Assembly: GCF_014349155.1 (NCBI RefSeq)
Contig: NZ_JACSIT010000100.1
Span: 186,001-250,000 of the forward strand
Reading direction: 5' to 3'
From: Neolewinella lacunae
GTDB lineage: Bacteria; Bacteroidota; Bacteroidia; Chitinophagales; Saprospiraceae
DNA length: 64,000 bases
Position 1 is the stretch's first letter; every line of letters begins with the position of its first letter. Below, in pieces: positions 8,092-16,612 of the stretch. The notes beneath the pieces are model-generated. The model made no database searches. It was not told the origin of the DNA and was given only the letters and a program-made list of their open reading frames with translations. A program made the translations under genes and the position numbers.

Positions 8092-8643
8092 CTAGTGCGC
8101 CGCGCTATTCTCCGTATGGAGATAACCGACGGACAGGCTGTCTTCCCCGAGGAAATGCTCCAGGTGATGGGCGCGGTCTTCTATTTTAAAGAGAAAGCCT
8201 TCGAGCATTGATTTGGTGCCAAAATCTTCGTGTTCCATCGCTACCTTGATGGATTTGCGGATTTCCACGGCGATTTTGCGCTCGTTTTTCATGTCGTTTT
8301 CCAAAGATTCCCGGATGTGGAAGACGTCTTCGGACTCTTGCTCGATGTAGGAAAGCTTCACGTAGTTTTCCAGGCGGGTGGTGGGGGTGTAGCCAAGTAG
8401 GGTGATGCGTTCGGCAACGGCATCGAGCTGGAGGTTGACCTCCTCGTAGTGGGATTGCAGGAACAGGTGGAGGTCGCGGAACTGGGGCCCTTCCACGAGC
8501 CAGTGGTGTTTGTGATACTGGGCATACATGATCCAGAGGGCGGCCAGGTGGCGGTCGAGTTCCTTGGCTACGGCTTTGCAGGCCTTATCCGTAAGGCCAA
8601 CTGGGTTACCTTCGTAAGCTTTCTTGCTGCGTAATTTTTCCAT
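8092..8643 (-). CDS. dps: Dps-family DNA-protection ferritin
   Basis: 183 residues, Dps length. The ferroxidase ligands are in HKHHWLVEGPQFRDLHLFLQSHYEEV (H, then D and E in the pattern HxxHW...DLHxxF...E), placed at the subunit interface in this family. Dps forms a 12-mer shell that oxidises and stores iron and shields DNA under oxidative or starvation stress. The N-terminus has a short lysine-rich tail (MEKLRSKKAYEG) that could bind DNA. The gene converges on the FAD oxidoreductase, with 10 bases between them. Confidence 0.93.
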   Translation of the reverse strand: MEKLRSKKAYEGNPVGLTDKACKAVAKELDRHLAALWIMYAQYHKHHWLVEGPQFRDLHLFLQSHYEEVNLQLDAVAERITLLGYTPTTRLENYVKLSYIEQESEDVFHIRESLENDMKNERKIAVEIRKSIKVAMEHEDFGTKSMLEGFLFKIEDRAHHLEHFLGEDSLSVGYLHTENSAAH

Positions 8644-9117
8644 TGTTTGGTGATTGGTTAGGATATGTTAACGGAAGTTGGACCGGTGCTTGTTCGGTCA
8701 GGCCTCGGGATCAGGGGCAGGATAAAAGCAAAATCTTGCTGCTCCCGCCCGCAGGAAAAAGGCGGATGGCCGACGTTAAGGCGAGACAAAGGATACTCCG
8801 CTGCAGCGCTTTGGGCGTCGGATTCGTTCCATCCATCAGCACCGTTTAATTTTCGGGCGGCGGGTTACCTTGTGGCCGCTTACCCGTCTTAGCAAGCGGA
8901 TTGACCTTCCTCTTTGCAGTCGATGCTGCGGTACCAACGAAGCGACGACTCCCTTACTTTGGCTTTCGCTTTTTCTCAAGAGTGACTCAATAGCATCCCC
9001 ACTATTCAGCACCTTTTGATGACTGAGTAGCTGGTAATTCAAGTCCCTGCGGGCCCCGGTTTCCCCCCTACCCGCCTTATAACCATATTGAATCTCACGA
9101 ACTTGCCCCCCCTGACC
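8644..9117. other. Intergenic region, nothing recognised
   Basis: 474 bases between the divergent dps and amidotransferase genes. No convincing gene, RNA or repeat was found. It should hold both promoters, but no clear TAnnTTTG pair was located. Confidence 0.5.
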
Positions 9118-9948
9118 ATGAGCCGTTTACGCCTTGCCATTCTGGACCTTTACAACGGTATTCCCAACCAGGGAATGCGCTGCATCCGTGCCATTGTCGA
9201 GCAGTTTGCCGACCGCATTGACTACGAAGTGTTTGACGTTCGGGTGGACGGAAAAGTCCCCGACCTCAGCTTCGACATTTACATCAGTTCCGGTGGCCCC
9301 GGCGACCCCCTGGCGGGCGAAGGGCAGGAAGGCTGGGAAGAAGTCTGGAACGGCTGGCTCGACGGCATTTACGCCCACAATGCCAGCAGCCCCAACCGGA
9401 AATTCGTATTCCTGATCTGTCACAGCTTTCAAATGGCTGTCCACCACTTCGGTTTGGCTACGGTGACGGCCCGCAAGGGCATCAGCTTTGGCACCTTCCC
9501 GATTCACCCGGAGCTGGATGGGAAAGAGGACGTCCTGTTCGGTCCGCTGGAAGATCCCTTCTGGGCGGCCGACTTCCGCCGCTACCAAGCCATTCAGCCG
9601 GTGATGGAGCGCTTTGAAGCGACCGGGGCCAAAATCCTGGCCCTGGAAAAAATCCGCCACCACGTAGCGTTGGAGCGGGCCATTATGGCCGTGCGCTGGA
9701 GCCCCGAAATTGTGGGCGTGCAGTTCCATCCCGAGGCCGACCCCGAAGGTATGCTGGCCCACTTCAGCCGCCCCGACATTAAGCAGGAAGTGATTGCCGA
9801 CCACGGGCGCGAGAAGTGGCTGCAGATCATCGAAGACCTGAGTCACCCGGAGCGTATCAGCAAGACCCACGACGCTATTCTGCCCGGTTTTCTGGAGCGG
9901 GCCATCGCGGCCCTGGCCCCCGGCACGCCCGTGAACGCCGCCGGGTAA
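9118..9948 (+). CDS. Class I glutamine amidotransferase-like protein
   Basis: 276 residues from the ATG at 9118; an upstream ATG at 9088 would add ten unconserved residues. The triad of the class I (GATase1) fold is present: C101 in FLICHSFQMA, and H204/E206 in GVQFHPEADPEG. The oxyanion segment is SSGGPGDPL. It is a stand-alone domain with no synthetase partner nearby, and the nucleophile elbow is CHSFQ rather than the usual CLGHQ. The acceptor substrate is unknown. GMP synthase-like annotations are common for such proteins but not supported here. Confidence 0.8.
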   Translation: MSRLRLAILDLYNGIPNQGMRCIRAIVEQFADRIDYEVFDVRVDGKVPDLSFDIYISSGGPGDPLAGEGQEGWEEVWNGWLDGIYAHNASSPNRKFVFLICHSFQMAVHHFGLATVTARKGISFGTFPIHPELDGKEDVLFGPLEDPFWAADFRRYQAIQPVMERFEATGAKILALEKIRHHVALERAIMAVRWSPEIVGVQFHPEADPEGMLAHFSRPDIKQEVIADHGREKWLQIIEDLSHPERISKTHDAILPGFLERAIAALAPGTPVNAAG

Positions 9949-10150
9949 GCAGGGCATAAATGCCGCAACGATCCATTTTGGAGCGGGGTAATCGACACTT
10001 TTTTGGTGCTTAGGCGTCGTAAAAAAGCCCGAAACGGGTGAACTCTACGACAAAAGGCTATCTTTAGGCCGGCTAGTGAAAACAAAGCGCTTGCTTTCTG
10101 GATTTTACTACCGATAGCCTACTTATTTACCAGCCTTAACCAAAACTGAA

Positions 10151-11311
10151 ATGGTCGATACCGCAACCTTCTCCGCTACCGACGAGCACCTGGCGATGAT
10201 CCGCCAGAGTGCGCGCGACTTTGCCGAAAGCCGCATCCTTCCCAACGTAATGGAGTGGGACGAAAGTGAAACCTTTCCCCGCGAACTGTTCCGCGAGATG
10301 GGGGAGTACGGATTTATGGGGGTACTGGTTCCCGAATCCTACGGTGGCACCGGCCTGGGCTACGCCGAGTACATTACCATTATTGACGAGATTGCCCGCG
10401 TTTGCGGCTCGATCGGTTTGAGTGTAGCGGCGCACAATTCTTTGTGTACCAACCACATCCTGAGTTTTGGCTCCGAAAGCCAGAAACGGAAATACCTGCC
10501 CAAGCTTGCCACGGGCGAACACCTGGGGGCCTGGGGACTGACCGAGCCCAACACGGGTTCTGACGCCGGCCGGATGCGGACCGTAGCGGTACGGCAACCC
10601 GACGGGAGCTACATCCTCAACGGGGCCAAAAACTTCATCACCCACGGCATCAGCGGCGAAGTAGCCGTCGTAATTGCCCGCACCGGAGAGTTACTCGATA
10701 GCCACGGCATGACGGCCTTCATTGTGGAGCGCGGCGACGCAGGTTTCCAGGCGGGCAAGAAAGAGCGCAAGCTCGGCATGCGGGCCAGTGAGACGGCGGA
10801 AATGATTTTCCAGGACTGCCACCTGCCCGCTGACCGGATCCTCGGCCAGGTAGGAGAGGGCTTCATCCAGAGCATGAAAATCCTCGACGGCGGCCGCATC
10901 AGCATCGCCGCCCTCAGCCTGGGCATCGCGCGGGGGGCCTTTAACGCCGCCCTGGCCTACAGCAAGGAACGGGAGCAATTCGGACAGGCCATCAGCCGCT
11001 TTCAGGCCATTTCCTTCAAGCTGGCTGACATGGCCACCGAGATCGAGGCCTCCGAACTCCTCACCCGCGAAGCTGGAAGGCTCAAAGACGCCCACCTGCC
11101 CGTTACCAAGATTTCCGCCATGGCCAAGCTCTACGCGAGTGAAACGGCCGTGCGGGTAGCCAACGAGGCCGTTCAGATTTTCGGTGGATACGGCTTTACC
11201 AAGGATTTCCCCGCCGAGAAATATTACCGCGACGTCAAACTGCTGACCATCGGCGAAGGCACATCGGAGATCCAAAAATTGGTCATTAGCCGAAGCCTTC
11301 TCAAGGACTGA
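10151..11311 (+). CDS. Acyl-CoA dehydrogenase
   Basis: 386 residues, the standard short/medium-chain acyl-CoA dehydrogenase length. Signature blocks are [15 protein letters not shown] (FAD and substrate binding), the beta-barrel section (GAKNFITHG), [21 protein letters not shown], and the C-terminal [22 protein letters not shown]. The catalytic base is probably E369 in IGEGTSEIQ. It oxidises acyl-CoA to enoyl-CoA and passes electrons to ETF. The chain-length preference is not readable. The UbiA gene begins 30 bases after the stop, suggesting co-transcription. Confidence 0.93.
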   Translation: MVDTATFSATDEHLAMIRQSARDFAESRILPNVMEWDESETFPRELFREMGEYGFMGVLVPESYGGTGLGYAEYITIIDEIARVCGSIGLSVAAHNSLCTNHILSFGSESQKRKYLPKLATGEHLGAWGLTEPNTGSDAGRMRTVAVRQPDGSYILNGAKNFITHGISGEVAVVIARTGELLDSHGMTAFIVERGDAGFQAGKKERKLGMRASETAEMIFQDCHLPADRILGQVGEGFIQSMKILDGGRISIAALSLGIARGAFNAALAYSKEREQFGQAISRFQAISFKLADMATEIEASELLTREAGRLKDAHLPVTKISAMAKLYASETAVRVANEAVQIFGGYGFTKDFPAEKYYRDVKLLTIGEGTSEIQKLVISRSLLKD

Positions 11312-11340
11312 TTGCTTCGGTCGGCGTATCTTGCCGCCCT

Positions 11341-12273
11341 ATGTCGAGCTTTCCAACCGTGCCGGTTTTGCGCCTTTTCCGCGTCCCCAATCTGGTGGTC
11401 GTGGCGCTCACCCAGTACCTGGTGTACTACCGCATCATCTGGCCGGCGCTGGCCAGTGAAGGCATCGAAGGCCTGCTTAGTCCCTGGAAATTTTTTGAAC
11501 TCTGCACGGTCACCCTGCTCATTACGGCTTCAGGGTACCTGGTCAACGACCTGCAGGACGTAAAAACCGACGAGATCAACCGGCCCGGCACCAACCCCAT
11601 CGAAGTGCTGGGGCGAGATACGGTACTGTGGTTGTACGCCACTACTTTGCTGGGCGGCTTTCTGGTCAGTTTGCTGCTGGCCTTCCGGCTCAATGAAAAA
11701 GCCCTGTTGGTGATTTTTCCGCTGGCCGTGGGCATCCTTTCGGTGTACAGTACGGGGATCAAAAGAATACCCGTGCTGGGGAATTTGCTGGTGGCTTTTT
11801 ACTGTGCTGGTGTTCCGGGGATTCTGGTCCTCGCCGAACGCAGTAATTTGCGAGCGCTGCTTCTGGTCAATCCGGAACGCGGGATGGATACGCTGCGGAT
11901 TTGCCTGTTGTTTATGGTTTTTGCCTTCGTTGCAACCTTGTTGCGGGAGTTGGTCAAGGACCTGGAAGACTTGCGGGGAGACGAGGCAGTGGGCCGGCGG
12001 ACCATACCCGTCATGTGGGGCGTGCCCACGAGCGTGAAGCTGGCGATTGTGCTCGGGGGCATGGTGATTTTTGCCATCCTGAGTCCGCTTTTTCTGGGCT
12101 GGCCCGCTTTTATGGCACCGCCCATGGTGGGGTGCATCAGCGTCTTGCTACTGGGCTTGGTGTACATCCTTTTCCGTTTGCAGCGCGCCCGCACCCCCCG
12201 CGAGTACCGCCGGCTGAGTACGGAGCTGAAATTCTTCCTGTTGGCGGGGCTGGGCTTGCTGGTCTTTTTCTAA
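11341..12273 (+). CDS. UbiA-family prenyltransferase
   Basis: 310 residues with about nine hydrophobic helices. The two Mg-diphosphate motifs of the UbiA family are present: NDLQDVKTDEINRP (NDxxDxxxD type) and DLEDLRGDEAVGRRTIPV. The enzyme transfers a prenyl group to an acceptor in the inner membrane. In Bacteroidota, genes of this type are often annotated as geranylgeranylglycerol-phosphate geranylgeranyltransferase-like; whether the acceptor is a quinone precursor, a haem or glycerol phosphate cannot be read here. The stop is 9 bases before an exact dispersed 18-mer. Confidence 0.85.
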   Translation: MSSFPTVPVLRLFRVPNLVVVALTQYLVYYRIIWPALASEGIEGLLSPWKFFELCTVTLLITASGYLVNDLQDVKTDEINRPGTNPIEVLGRDTVLWLYATTLLGGFLVSLLLAFRLNEKALLVIFPLAVGILSVYSTGIKRIPVLGNLLVAFYCAGVPGILVLAERSNLRALLLVNPERGMDTLRICLLFMVFAFVATLLRELVKDLEDLRGDEAVGRRTIPVMWGVPTSVKLAIVLGGMVIFAILSPLFLGWPAFMAPPMVGCISVLLLGLVYILFRLQRARTPREYRRLSTELKFFLLAGLGLLVFF

Positions 12274-12282
12274 GGCTGGTTT

Positions 12283-12423
12283 GGGCGCGGCCGCAGGTGC
12301 AGGGGAGGGACTAAGGGATTAAGGGGGTAAGGGACTAAGGGACTAAGTGAATAAGGGCGTAAAGGTATAAGGAGTAGACTTACCTTGCTCGTTGTGCTTT
12401 TCCTGGCACCTGCGGCCGCGCCC
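12283..12423. repeat. 141-bp element bounded by inverted 18-bp repeats
   Basis: Exact copies at 12283-12300 (+) and 12406-12423 (reverse complement) enclose a purine-rich stretch of irregular GGGACTAAGGGATTAAGG-type units. The arrangement resembles a tiny element with terminal inverted repeats. No target duplication was recognised outside it. Confidence 0.85.
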
Positions 12424-12458
12424 TGATTGCTTCCGTCCCCTGCGATCCCCCACTTTAT

Positions 12459-12474
12459 TAGGTAGAAATACCTA
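12459..12474. promoter_or_regulatory. Palindrome TAGGTA-GAAA-TACCTA, possible operator
   Basis: Six-base inverted arms around GAAA, 140 bases upstream of the first collar gene. The 14-base core AGGTAGAAATACCT recurs at 15778-15791, ahead of the membrane protein / kinase / regulator genes. It is a candidate site for the NarL-type regulator encoded at 17403. Confidence 0.5.
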
Positions 12475-12613
12475 TTTTATCCCTACTTTCTTGGTAGATC
12501 AACGAAAAAGAGCGTGTTTAGGCGCTGCAACGGGGACTAGTGGTTCCCGGGCGAGAACTTCACCCAGGTGGCAATGGACCATTGCCCTTCTTTCATCCAT
12601 CAAACCTATTTGT

Positions 12614-13159
12614 ATGGCTACTCCAATTCTTGGCGAGATCCGCCAGTTCGGTTTCAATTTTGCACCGCGTGGCTGGGCATTTTGTAATGGGCAACTCTTG
12701 TCCATCGCACAAAACACCGCGCTTTTTTCGCTGTTGGGCACTACTTACGGCGGGAACGGGCAAACCACTTTTGCCCTTCCAGATCTGCGCGGACGGGTTA
12801 CCTTTACCTATGGCCAGGGGCCCGGTCTGAGCAATTACGCCCAAGGGCAGGTTGGTGGTACCGAATCGCAGACGCTCCTCATCACCCAGATGCCCGGCCA
12901 CGTTCATGGCCTGAATGCTGGGCGTGTTTCCGTCCCCGCCAGCGCCGAGGACGCCAACCAGGATGAGGCCAGCGGCCACTACCTGGCCAACGGAAACTTC
13001 TACCACGCCAACCCGGATGCGGTGTACGGTGGCGGGCCAATTCCGCTGACGGGCACCACTGATCTGGCGGGCGGCACTCAACCCCACAGCCTCATGCAAC
13101 CTTACCTGGTGACGAATTTCTGTATTGCCTTGCAAGGAATCTTTCCATCACGCAATTAA
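12614..13159 (+). CDS. Phage tail collar domain protein, copy 1
   Basis: 181 residues from the ATG at 12614, which matches the start of the second copy (MATPILGEIRQFGFNFAPRGWAFCNGQL). The phage tail collar domain (Collar; microcystin-dependent MdpB-like proteins) is shown by GWAFCNGQLLSIAQNTALFSLLGTTYGG and TTFALPDLRGRV. The C-terminal part contains HGLNAGRVSVPASAEDANQDEASGH. Such proteins are common outside prophages in Bacteroidota and Cyanobacteria and are probably exported or surface-associated; their function is unclear. No phage structural genes are nearby. A stem-loop follows. Confidence 0.88.
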   Translation: MATPILGEIRQFGFNFAPRGWAFCNGQLLSIAQNTALFSLLGTTYGGNGQTTFALPDLRGRVTFTYGQGPGLSNYAQGQVGGTESQTLLITQMPGHVHGLNAGRVSVPASAEDANQDEASGHYLANGNFYHANPDAVYGGGPIPLTGTTDLAGGTQPHSLMQPYLVTNFCIALQGIFPSRN

Positions 13160-13177
13160 GGGTTTGTCTGAAGGGCG

Positions 13178-13211
13178 CTTGCGGTGGGGGAGAAAATTCA
13201 CCCACCGCAAG
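13178..13211 (+). terminator. Stem-loop after collar gene 1
   Basis: An 11-bp stem, CTTGCGGTGGG / CCCACCGCAAG, with a short T-rich stretch four bases later. It may reduce read-through into copy 2 or stabilise the upstream mRNA end. Confidence 0.55.
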
Positions 13212-13284
13212 CCAACCTTTTTCACATCAAAGCAGGGAGTTATTGCACCTATCGTTCTGACTGTCTGCTGAAAAATAAATTTTT

Positions 13285-13830
13285 ATGGCTACTCCAATTC
13301 TCGGCGAAATCCGCCAGTTCGGTTTCAACTTTGCCCCCCGGGGCTGGGCATTTTGTAATGGACAATTGATGTCCATTGCCCAGAACAACGCGCTTTTTGC
13401 CCTGCTTGGCACCATCTACGGTGGCGACGGACGCACCACCTTTGCTTTGCCAGACCTGCGGGGTCGGGTAGCGTTTACCTTTGGGCAAGGGCCGGGGCTG
13501 AGCAACTACCAGCAAGGGGCACGGGCTGGTGCGGAGACACAAACGCTCCTCCTTACGCAACTGCCAGGACACACCCATGGCCTTACCTCCGGCCGGGTCT
13601 CCATCCCCGCCAGCGCCGAGGATGCCAACCAGGATGAGGCCAGCGGCCACTACCTGGCCAACGGAAACTTTTACCACGCCAACCCGGACGCGGTGTACGG
13701 CGGTGGGCCGATTCCGCTGTCTGGGTCAACCGACCCGACGGGTGGAAATCAGCCCCACAGCCTAATGCAGCCCTACCTGGTCACCAACTTTTGTATTGCC
13801 ATCCAAGGGATCTTTCCCTCTCGGAACTAA
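13285..13830 (+). CDS. Phage tail collar domain protein, copy 2
   Basis: 181 residues, the same length as copy 1 and collinear with it throughout. The stretch PASAEDANQDEASGHYLANG is unchanged, while strands nearby differ (LMSIAQNNALFALLGTIYGGDG). It is a recent tandem duplication kept at equal length, so both copies are probably functional, perhaps as subunits of a hetero-oligomer. The 125 bases between copies end in AAAAATAAATTTTT before the ATG. Confidence 0.88.
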   Translation: MATPILGEIRQFGFNFAPRGWAFCNGQLMSIAQNNALFALLGTIYGGDGRTTFALPDLRGRVAFTFGQGPGLSNYQQGARAGAETQTLLLTQLPGHTHGLTSGRVSIPASAEDANQDEASGHYLANGNFYHANPDAVYGGGPIPLSGSTDPTGGNQPHSLMQPYLVTNFCIAIQGIFPSRN

Positions 13831-13844
13831 TTGATAGTGGTATG

Positions 13845-13878
13845 ACTTCCGGCGCAGCCCCAGGGTTGCGCCGGAAGT
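13845..13878 (+). terminator. Stem-loop after collar gene 2
   Basis: A 12-bp stem, ACTTCCGGCGCA / TGCGCCGGAAGT, followed after a few bases by CCTTTTTC. It probably ends the collar transcript. Confidence 0.65.
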
Positions 13879-13927
13879 CTGCTGTTCCTTTTTCTCCATT
13901 TCGTCCGTAATCCCTAATCATTACACT

Positions 13928-14716
13928 ATGGCCAAATCAAAACTTAAGGCCAAAACATCCACTTTGGCCGAGCTGGCCGCCACCTGGCAACTGTGCCGCA
14001 CGGAGGAAATTCCGGACTTATTGTACGCCTTTGACAGTGATGAACAGGCGAATACCACAGAGCGGATTGTCACCTTCAATTTAGAGAAGGAGCAGATGCA
14101 AATGATTGATGCCACCATTGAGGAGATGACGGCGAATGGTCAGGACTTCAAGCTCCTGGTTCACCTGGGGCTGCGGCCGGGGTACGAAGGGCAGTTTGCG
14201 CCCACTACGCCGTTTTTCCAGCCTTTCCTTTCGGTCTTTCCGGTAGGGGGCAAAGACCGCTACGTGAACAGCCATCTTTTTACCTGGGACCCCAACCCGC
14301 GTTTCCCTACCAACCCCATTGAATCTACGGAAAGTGGGACGGACGCGATTCCCGGTGCCGGTGCCTTTCTGTTTGTCCACTACTATCTGGAGACGCCGCA
14401 TTTCGATTTGAGTTCCATCTTCGAGGCAACGGCTTACCAGCTGGGGCGGCGGGTGCGGGCCTACATTTTCAGTGTGGCAGAAAGCAAGGCAATTGGAAAG
14501 CGGATTAAAGTCCACCTGCAAGGCACCAAGCCGCGGCTTTCCTTACACCTGGGGCGGGGCATCACGGTGGCTACCCACCCGGTCAGCTTCCGGCCCGTAC
14601 TGGAGGTAAGCAGTTCGGGGGTAACGAAAAAAGGCGTCAGCATTTTTGCGGATGGCGGCGATGACGGAAGTGATTTTTACGACTTCAGCATGCCGGATCC
14701 GCCGCACAGCGCCTAA
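13928..14716 (+). CDS. Protein of unknown function, 262 residues
   Basis: No family recognised. It starts with a lysine-rich MAKSKLKAKTSTLAELAATWQL and has no signal peptide or membrane helix. Repeated short blocks include LVHLGLRPGYEG, FLFVHYYLETPHFDLSSIFEATAYQLGRRVRAYIFSV and an acidic tail (DGGDDGSDFYDFSMPDPP). The position after the two collar genes suggests a common pathway. Its TAA stop codon is one copy of the target duplication of the short transposon-like element at 14717-14870, so the element landed exactly at the end of the gene without changing the protein. Confidence 0.7.
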   Translation: MAKSKLKAKTSTLAELAATWQLCRTEEIPDLLYAFDSDEQANTTERIVTFNLEKEQMQMIDATIEEMTANGQDFKLLVHLGLRPGYEGQFAPTTPFFQPFLSVFPVGGKDRYVNSHLFTWDPNPRFPTNPIESTESGTDAIPGAGAFLFVHYYLETPHFDLSSIFEATAYQLGRRVRAYIFSVAESKAIGKRIKVHLQGTKPRLSLHLGRGITVATHPVSFRPVLEVSSSGVTKKGVSIFADGGDDGSDFYDFSMPDPPHSA

Positions 14717-14870
14717 GAGCGTGTCTAAATTTTTACTTCCTGATAACCAAGCACTTATGGAACCTGGCGTCACAAAAAATGGCTTACGTAGTCCACTATG
14801 CGCGCAATTTTTTGTCTAGCCAGAACCATAAGTCATTGATTATCAGTTCTTAAAAATTTTAGACACGCTC
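14717..14870. mobile_element. 154-bp MITE-like element with TAA target duplication
   Basis: Terminal inverted repeats GAGCGTGTCTAAATTTTTA at 14717-14735 and TAAAAATTTTAGACACGCTC at 14851-14870. The inversion continues imperfectly for about 25 bases inwards (CCTGATAACCAAGCACTTATGG against CCATAAGTCATTGATTATCAG), so the whole element could fold as a long hairpin. TAA flanks both sides (14714-14716, 14871-14873). It has no coding capacity. The 3-bp TNA-type duplication fits IS5-like transposition; the mobilising transposase is not in this window. Confidence 0.85.
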
Positions 14871-14961
14871 TAAGTACCCCAGCAAGCGGAGGGCGGCCGA
14901 ATGGGGACTGAGCGTTGGGGATTTAATTTGCGATTGAGGGGCGTGCTGACAAGGTGGAGTG

Positions 14962-15660
14962 ATGGAGGAACAGGTATTGCATGCATTTACGAGTGCTTCG
15001 GCGTTCAGCTCTGGCTTTACGTTCATCTACGCATTGCTGACAGTGCGGGCCCACTGGCGTGAGTTGTGGCCGCTATCGGCATTGGTATTGGTGTCCGTAC
15101 TAACGGAGTATTTGGCGAATCCTCAGGTACACCGGGAGCTTTTCGGGACGAGTACCAATTTGCCGGCCTTACACGTGTACACGGCCCTCCAGACCATCCT
15201 GCTGCTGCTGGTTTTCCGGGGGCATTTGAGCGCGATGATTAATCCGTGGGCACCGGTAGTATTGATGGTGCTGTTCGGTGTTTTCGCGGCGGTCAATGCC
15301 GCATATATTGATGGATTGTATAATTTCAATCCCCACGCCCGGGCGTTGCAAAGTATTATCTTATTGCTGGTCGCTATTTCTTATTTATTTCGCTTGCTGC
15401 GGGACAGGGCCTTGCGACGCCTGACGGAAGAATCCTTGTTTTGGGTAAGCGCGGCGCTTATTCTGTACTTTTCGGGGAACTTCCTGATTTTTATGGCCAG
15501 TGAGCCGCTGTTGAATGCGCCGGGCTTACTGATTGGCTTGTACTCCATTCACTCGATCCTGAACATTCTGGCGAATTTGCTTTATACGCTGGCGTTTTGT
15601 GCGGCATTTCGGAGGTACTGGTTCAGGAGCCTGGAAAATGGGGGAAAGCTGGCGCACTGA
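14962..15660 (+). CDS. Integral membrane protein of unknown function (multi-pass)
   Basis: 232 residues from the ATG at 14962 (a GTG three bases earlier is also possible). About seven hydrophobic helices, for example FSSGFTFIYALLTV, LWPLSALVLVSVLTEYL, VYTALQTILLLLVF, SIILLLVAISYLF and ILANLLYTLAFCAAF, are separated by short loops. It has no recognisable enzyme motif. It resembles the next membrane protein in size and in an element before the fifth helix (EESLFWVSAALILYF here, EREPLFWMGCGILLFG there), so they are probably distant paralogues. Their closeness to a histidine kinase suggests sensory input modules. Confidence 0.7.
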   Translation: MEEQVLHAFTSASAFSSGFTFIYALLTVRAHWRELWPLSALVLVSVLTEYLANPQVHRELFGTSTNLPALHVYTALQTILLLLVFRGHLSAMINPWAPVVLMVLFGVFAAVNAAYIDGLYNFNPHARALQSIILLLVAISYLFRLLRDRALRRLTEESLFWVSAALILYFSGNFLIFMASEPLLNAPGLLIGLYSIHSILNILANLLYTLAFCAAFRRYWFRSLENGGKLAH

Positions 15661-15961
15661 GTTGGTGGTAGGTGATGGAAGAAACGAGGGAAGGCAAGTG
15701 AGCTACCGCACCTGGCAGGAAGCCGATTCTCCGAGAATCCCCCTCCGGTTGGGGCGGGTAGCTATCCGGTATTTGGCAGGTAGAAATACCTGAAAGCACA
15801 AAAGGGGAAGCCCAAGAGAGCCGTGGAGAAGGTTTATTTGGCGTTGCAACTGGGTAAGTTTTTGCTGCCCACACGCTCATCGGTCCAGAAATCACCTTAC
15901 ACACCTTTCAAGCTGGCTGGTACCGCTGGGCCCTGACAGCTTTAGTTAATGACGGCCCACT
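15661..15961. other. Intergenic region with two short palindromes
   Basis: Contains the perfect palindrome GATTCTC-C-GAGAATC near 15724-15738 and the possible operator at 15777-15792. No gene is supported. Confidence 0.5.
15777..15792. promoter_or_regulatory. Palindrome CAGGTA-GAAA-TACCTG, possible operator
   Basis: Shares the 14-base core AGGTAGAAATACCT with 12460-12473. It lies 170 bases upstream of the membrane protein that opens the kinase/regulator transcript, consistent with autoregulation. Confidence 0.5.
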
Positions 15962-16612
15962 ATGCTCGCTTTCCCTCAACAACTGGTCGAACTTCCCGGC
16001 TGCCTTACCCTGCTGTTGCCGTTGTTGGTGGGTTTGGTACGGCGGAGGGGCGTGGTGCGGGAGCAGCATTTGTTGTGGCGGCTCTTGTACCTGACGGGCG
16101 TAGTCTACGTGGTGCAGTTGCTGGCGCTTAGCCTTGACTTGCAGTGGGGCTGGATGCTGTTGGAGGTGACTTTGCTGGTGGCCCATACGTGGGTGTTGGC
16201 CATGTGTTTTACCCCGCCGCCGCGCCGACCCAACGGAGGGTATCTCCTTGCTGCGCTGGCCGGACTAACCATTGGGATTTTGGCAGTGGGCATCTCCTTG
16301 GTGGGGGGCTGGCAATGGGCATTGGTGGGGGGAAGGTTGGGTTCTGCTTTCGTCCTGATGGGCTTTATTACGGCTTATTTCTATGCTTTGCTGCAGGAAC
16401 TTAAATTCCCCTATCTGGAGCGCGAGCCCTTATTCTGGATGGGGTGTGGAATCCTGCTTTTTGGGGTAGGAACCGTACTTTTGCTTACCTTGGGCGGAGC
16501 ACCGCAGATGGGGGGTATTGCTTTACAAGGCTACGTTCCGCTGGACTCTATTCTCACGGGAATTCTTCATTGTTTCTACGCGGTAGCTTTATGGGTGAGA
16601 CCAAGGCCATAG
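15962..16612 (+). CDS. Integral membrane protein, probable sensor partner
   Basis: 216 residues with about seven hydrophobic helices (LTLLLPLLVGLV, LLYLTGVVYVVQLLAL, LLEVTLLVAHTWVLAM and others). Its 3' end overlaps the start of the histidine kinase gene by 22 bases in another frame, so the two are translationally coupled. The kinase has almost no extracellular sensing domain, so this protein may supply the membrane sensing function. That is inferred from position; no ligand-binding motif is recognised. Confidence 0.7.
   Translation: MLAFPQQLVELPGCLTLLLPLLVGLVRRRGVVREQHLLWRLLYLTGVVYVVQLLALSLDLQWGWMLLEVTLLVAHTWVLAMCFTPPPRRPNGGYLLAALAGLTIGILAVGISLVGGWQWALVGGRLGSAFVLMGFITAYFYALLQELKFPYLEREPLFWMGCGILLFGVGTVLLLTLGGAPQMGGIALQGYVPLDSILTGILHCFYAVALWVRPRP

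Noticed and set aside
12506-12520. GAGCGTGTTTAGG, resembling the end of the 14717 MITE-like element
   Set aside because: Only about 10 bases match and no inverted partner was found nearby.
12614-13830. A prophage, suggested by two tail collar domain genes
   Set aside because: No capsid, terminase, portal, integrase or lysis genes nearby; such collar-domain genes are common outside prophages.
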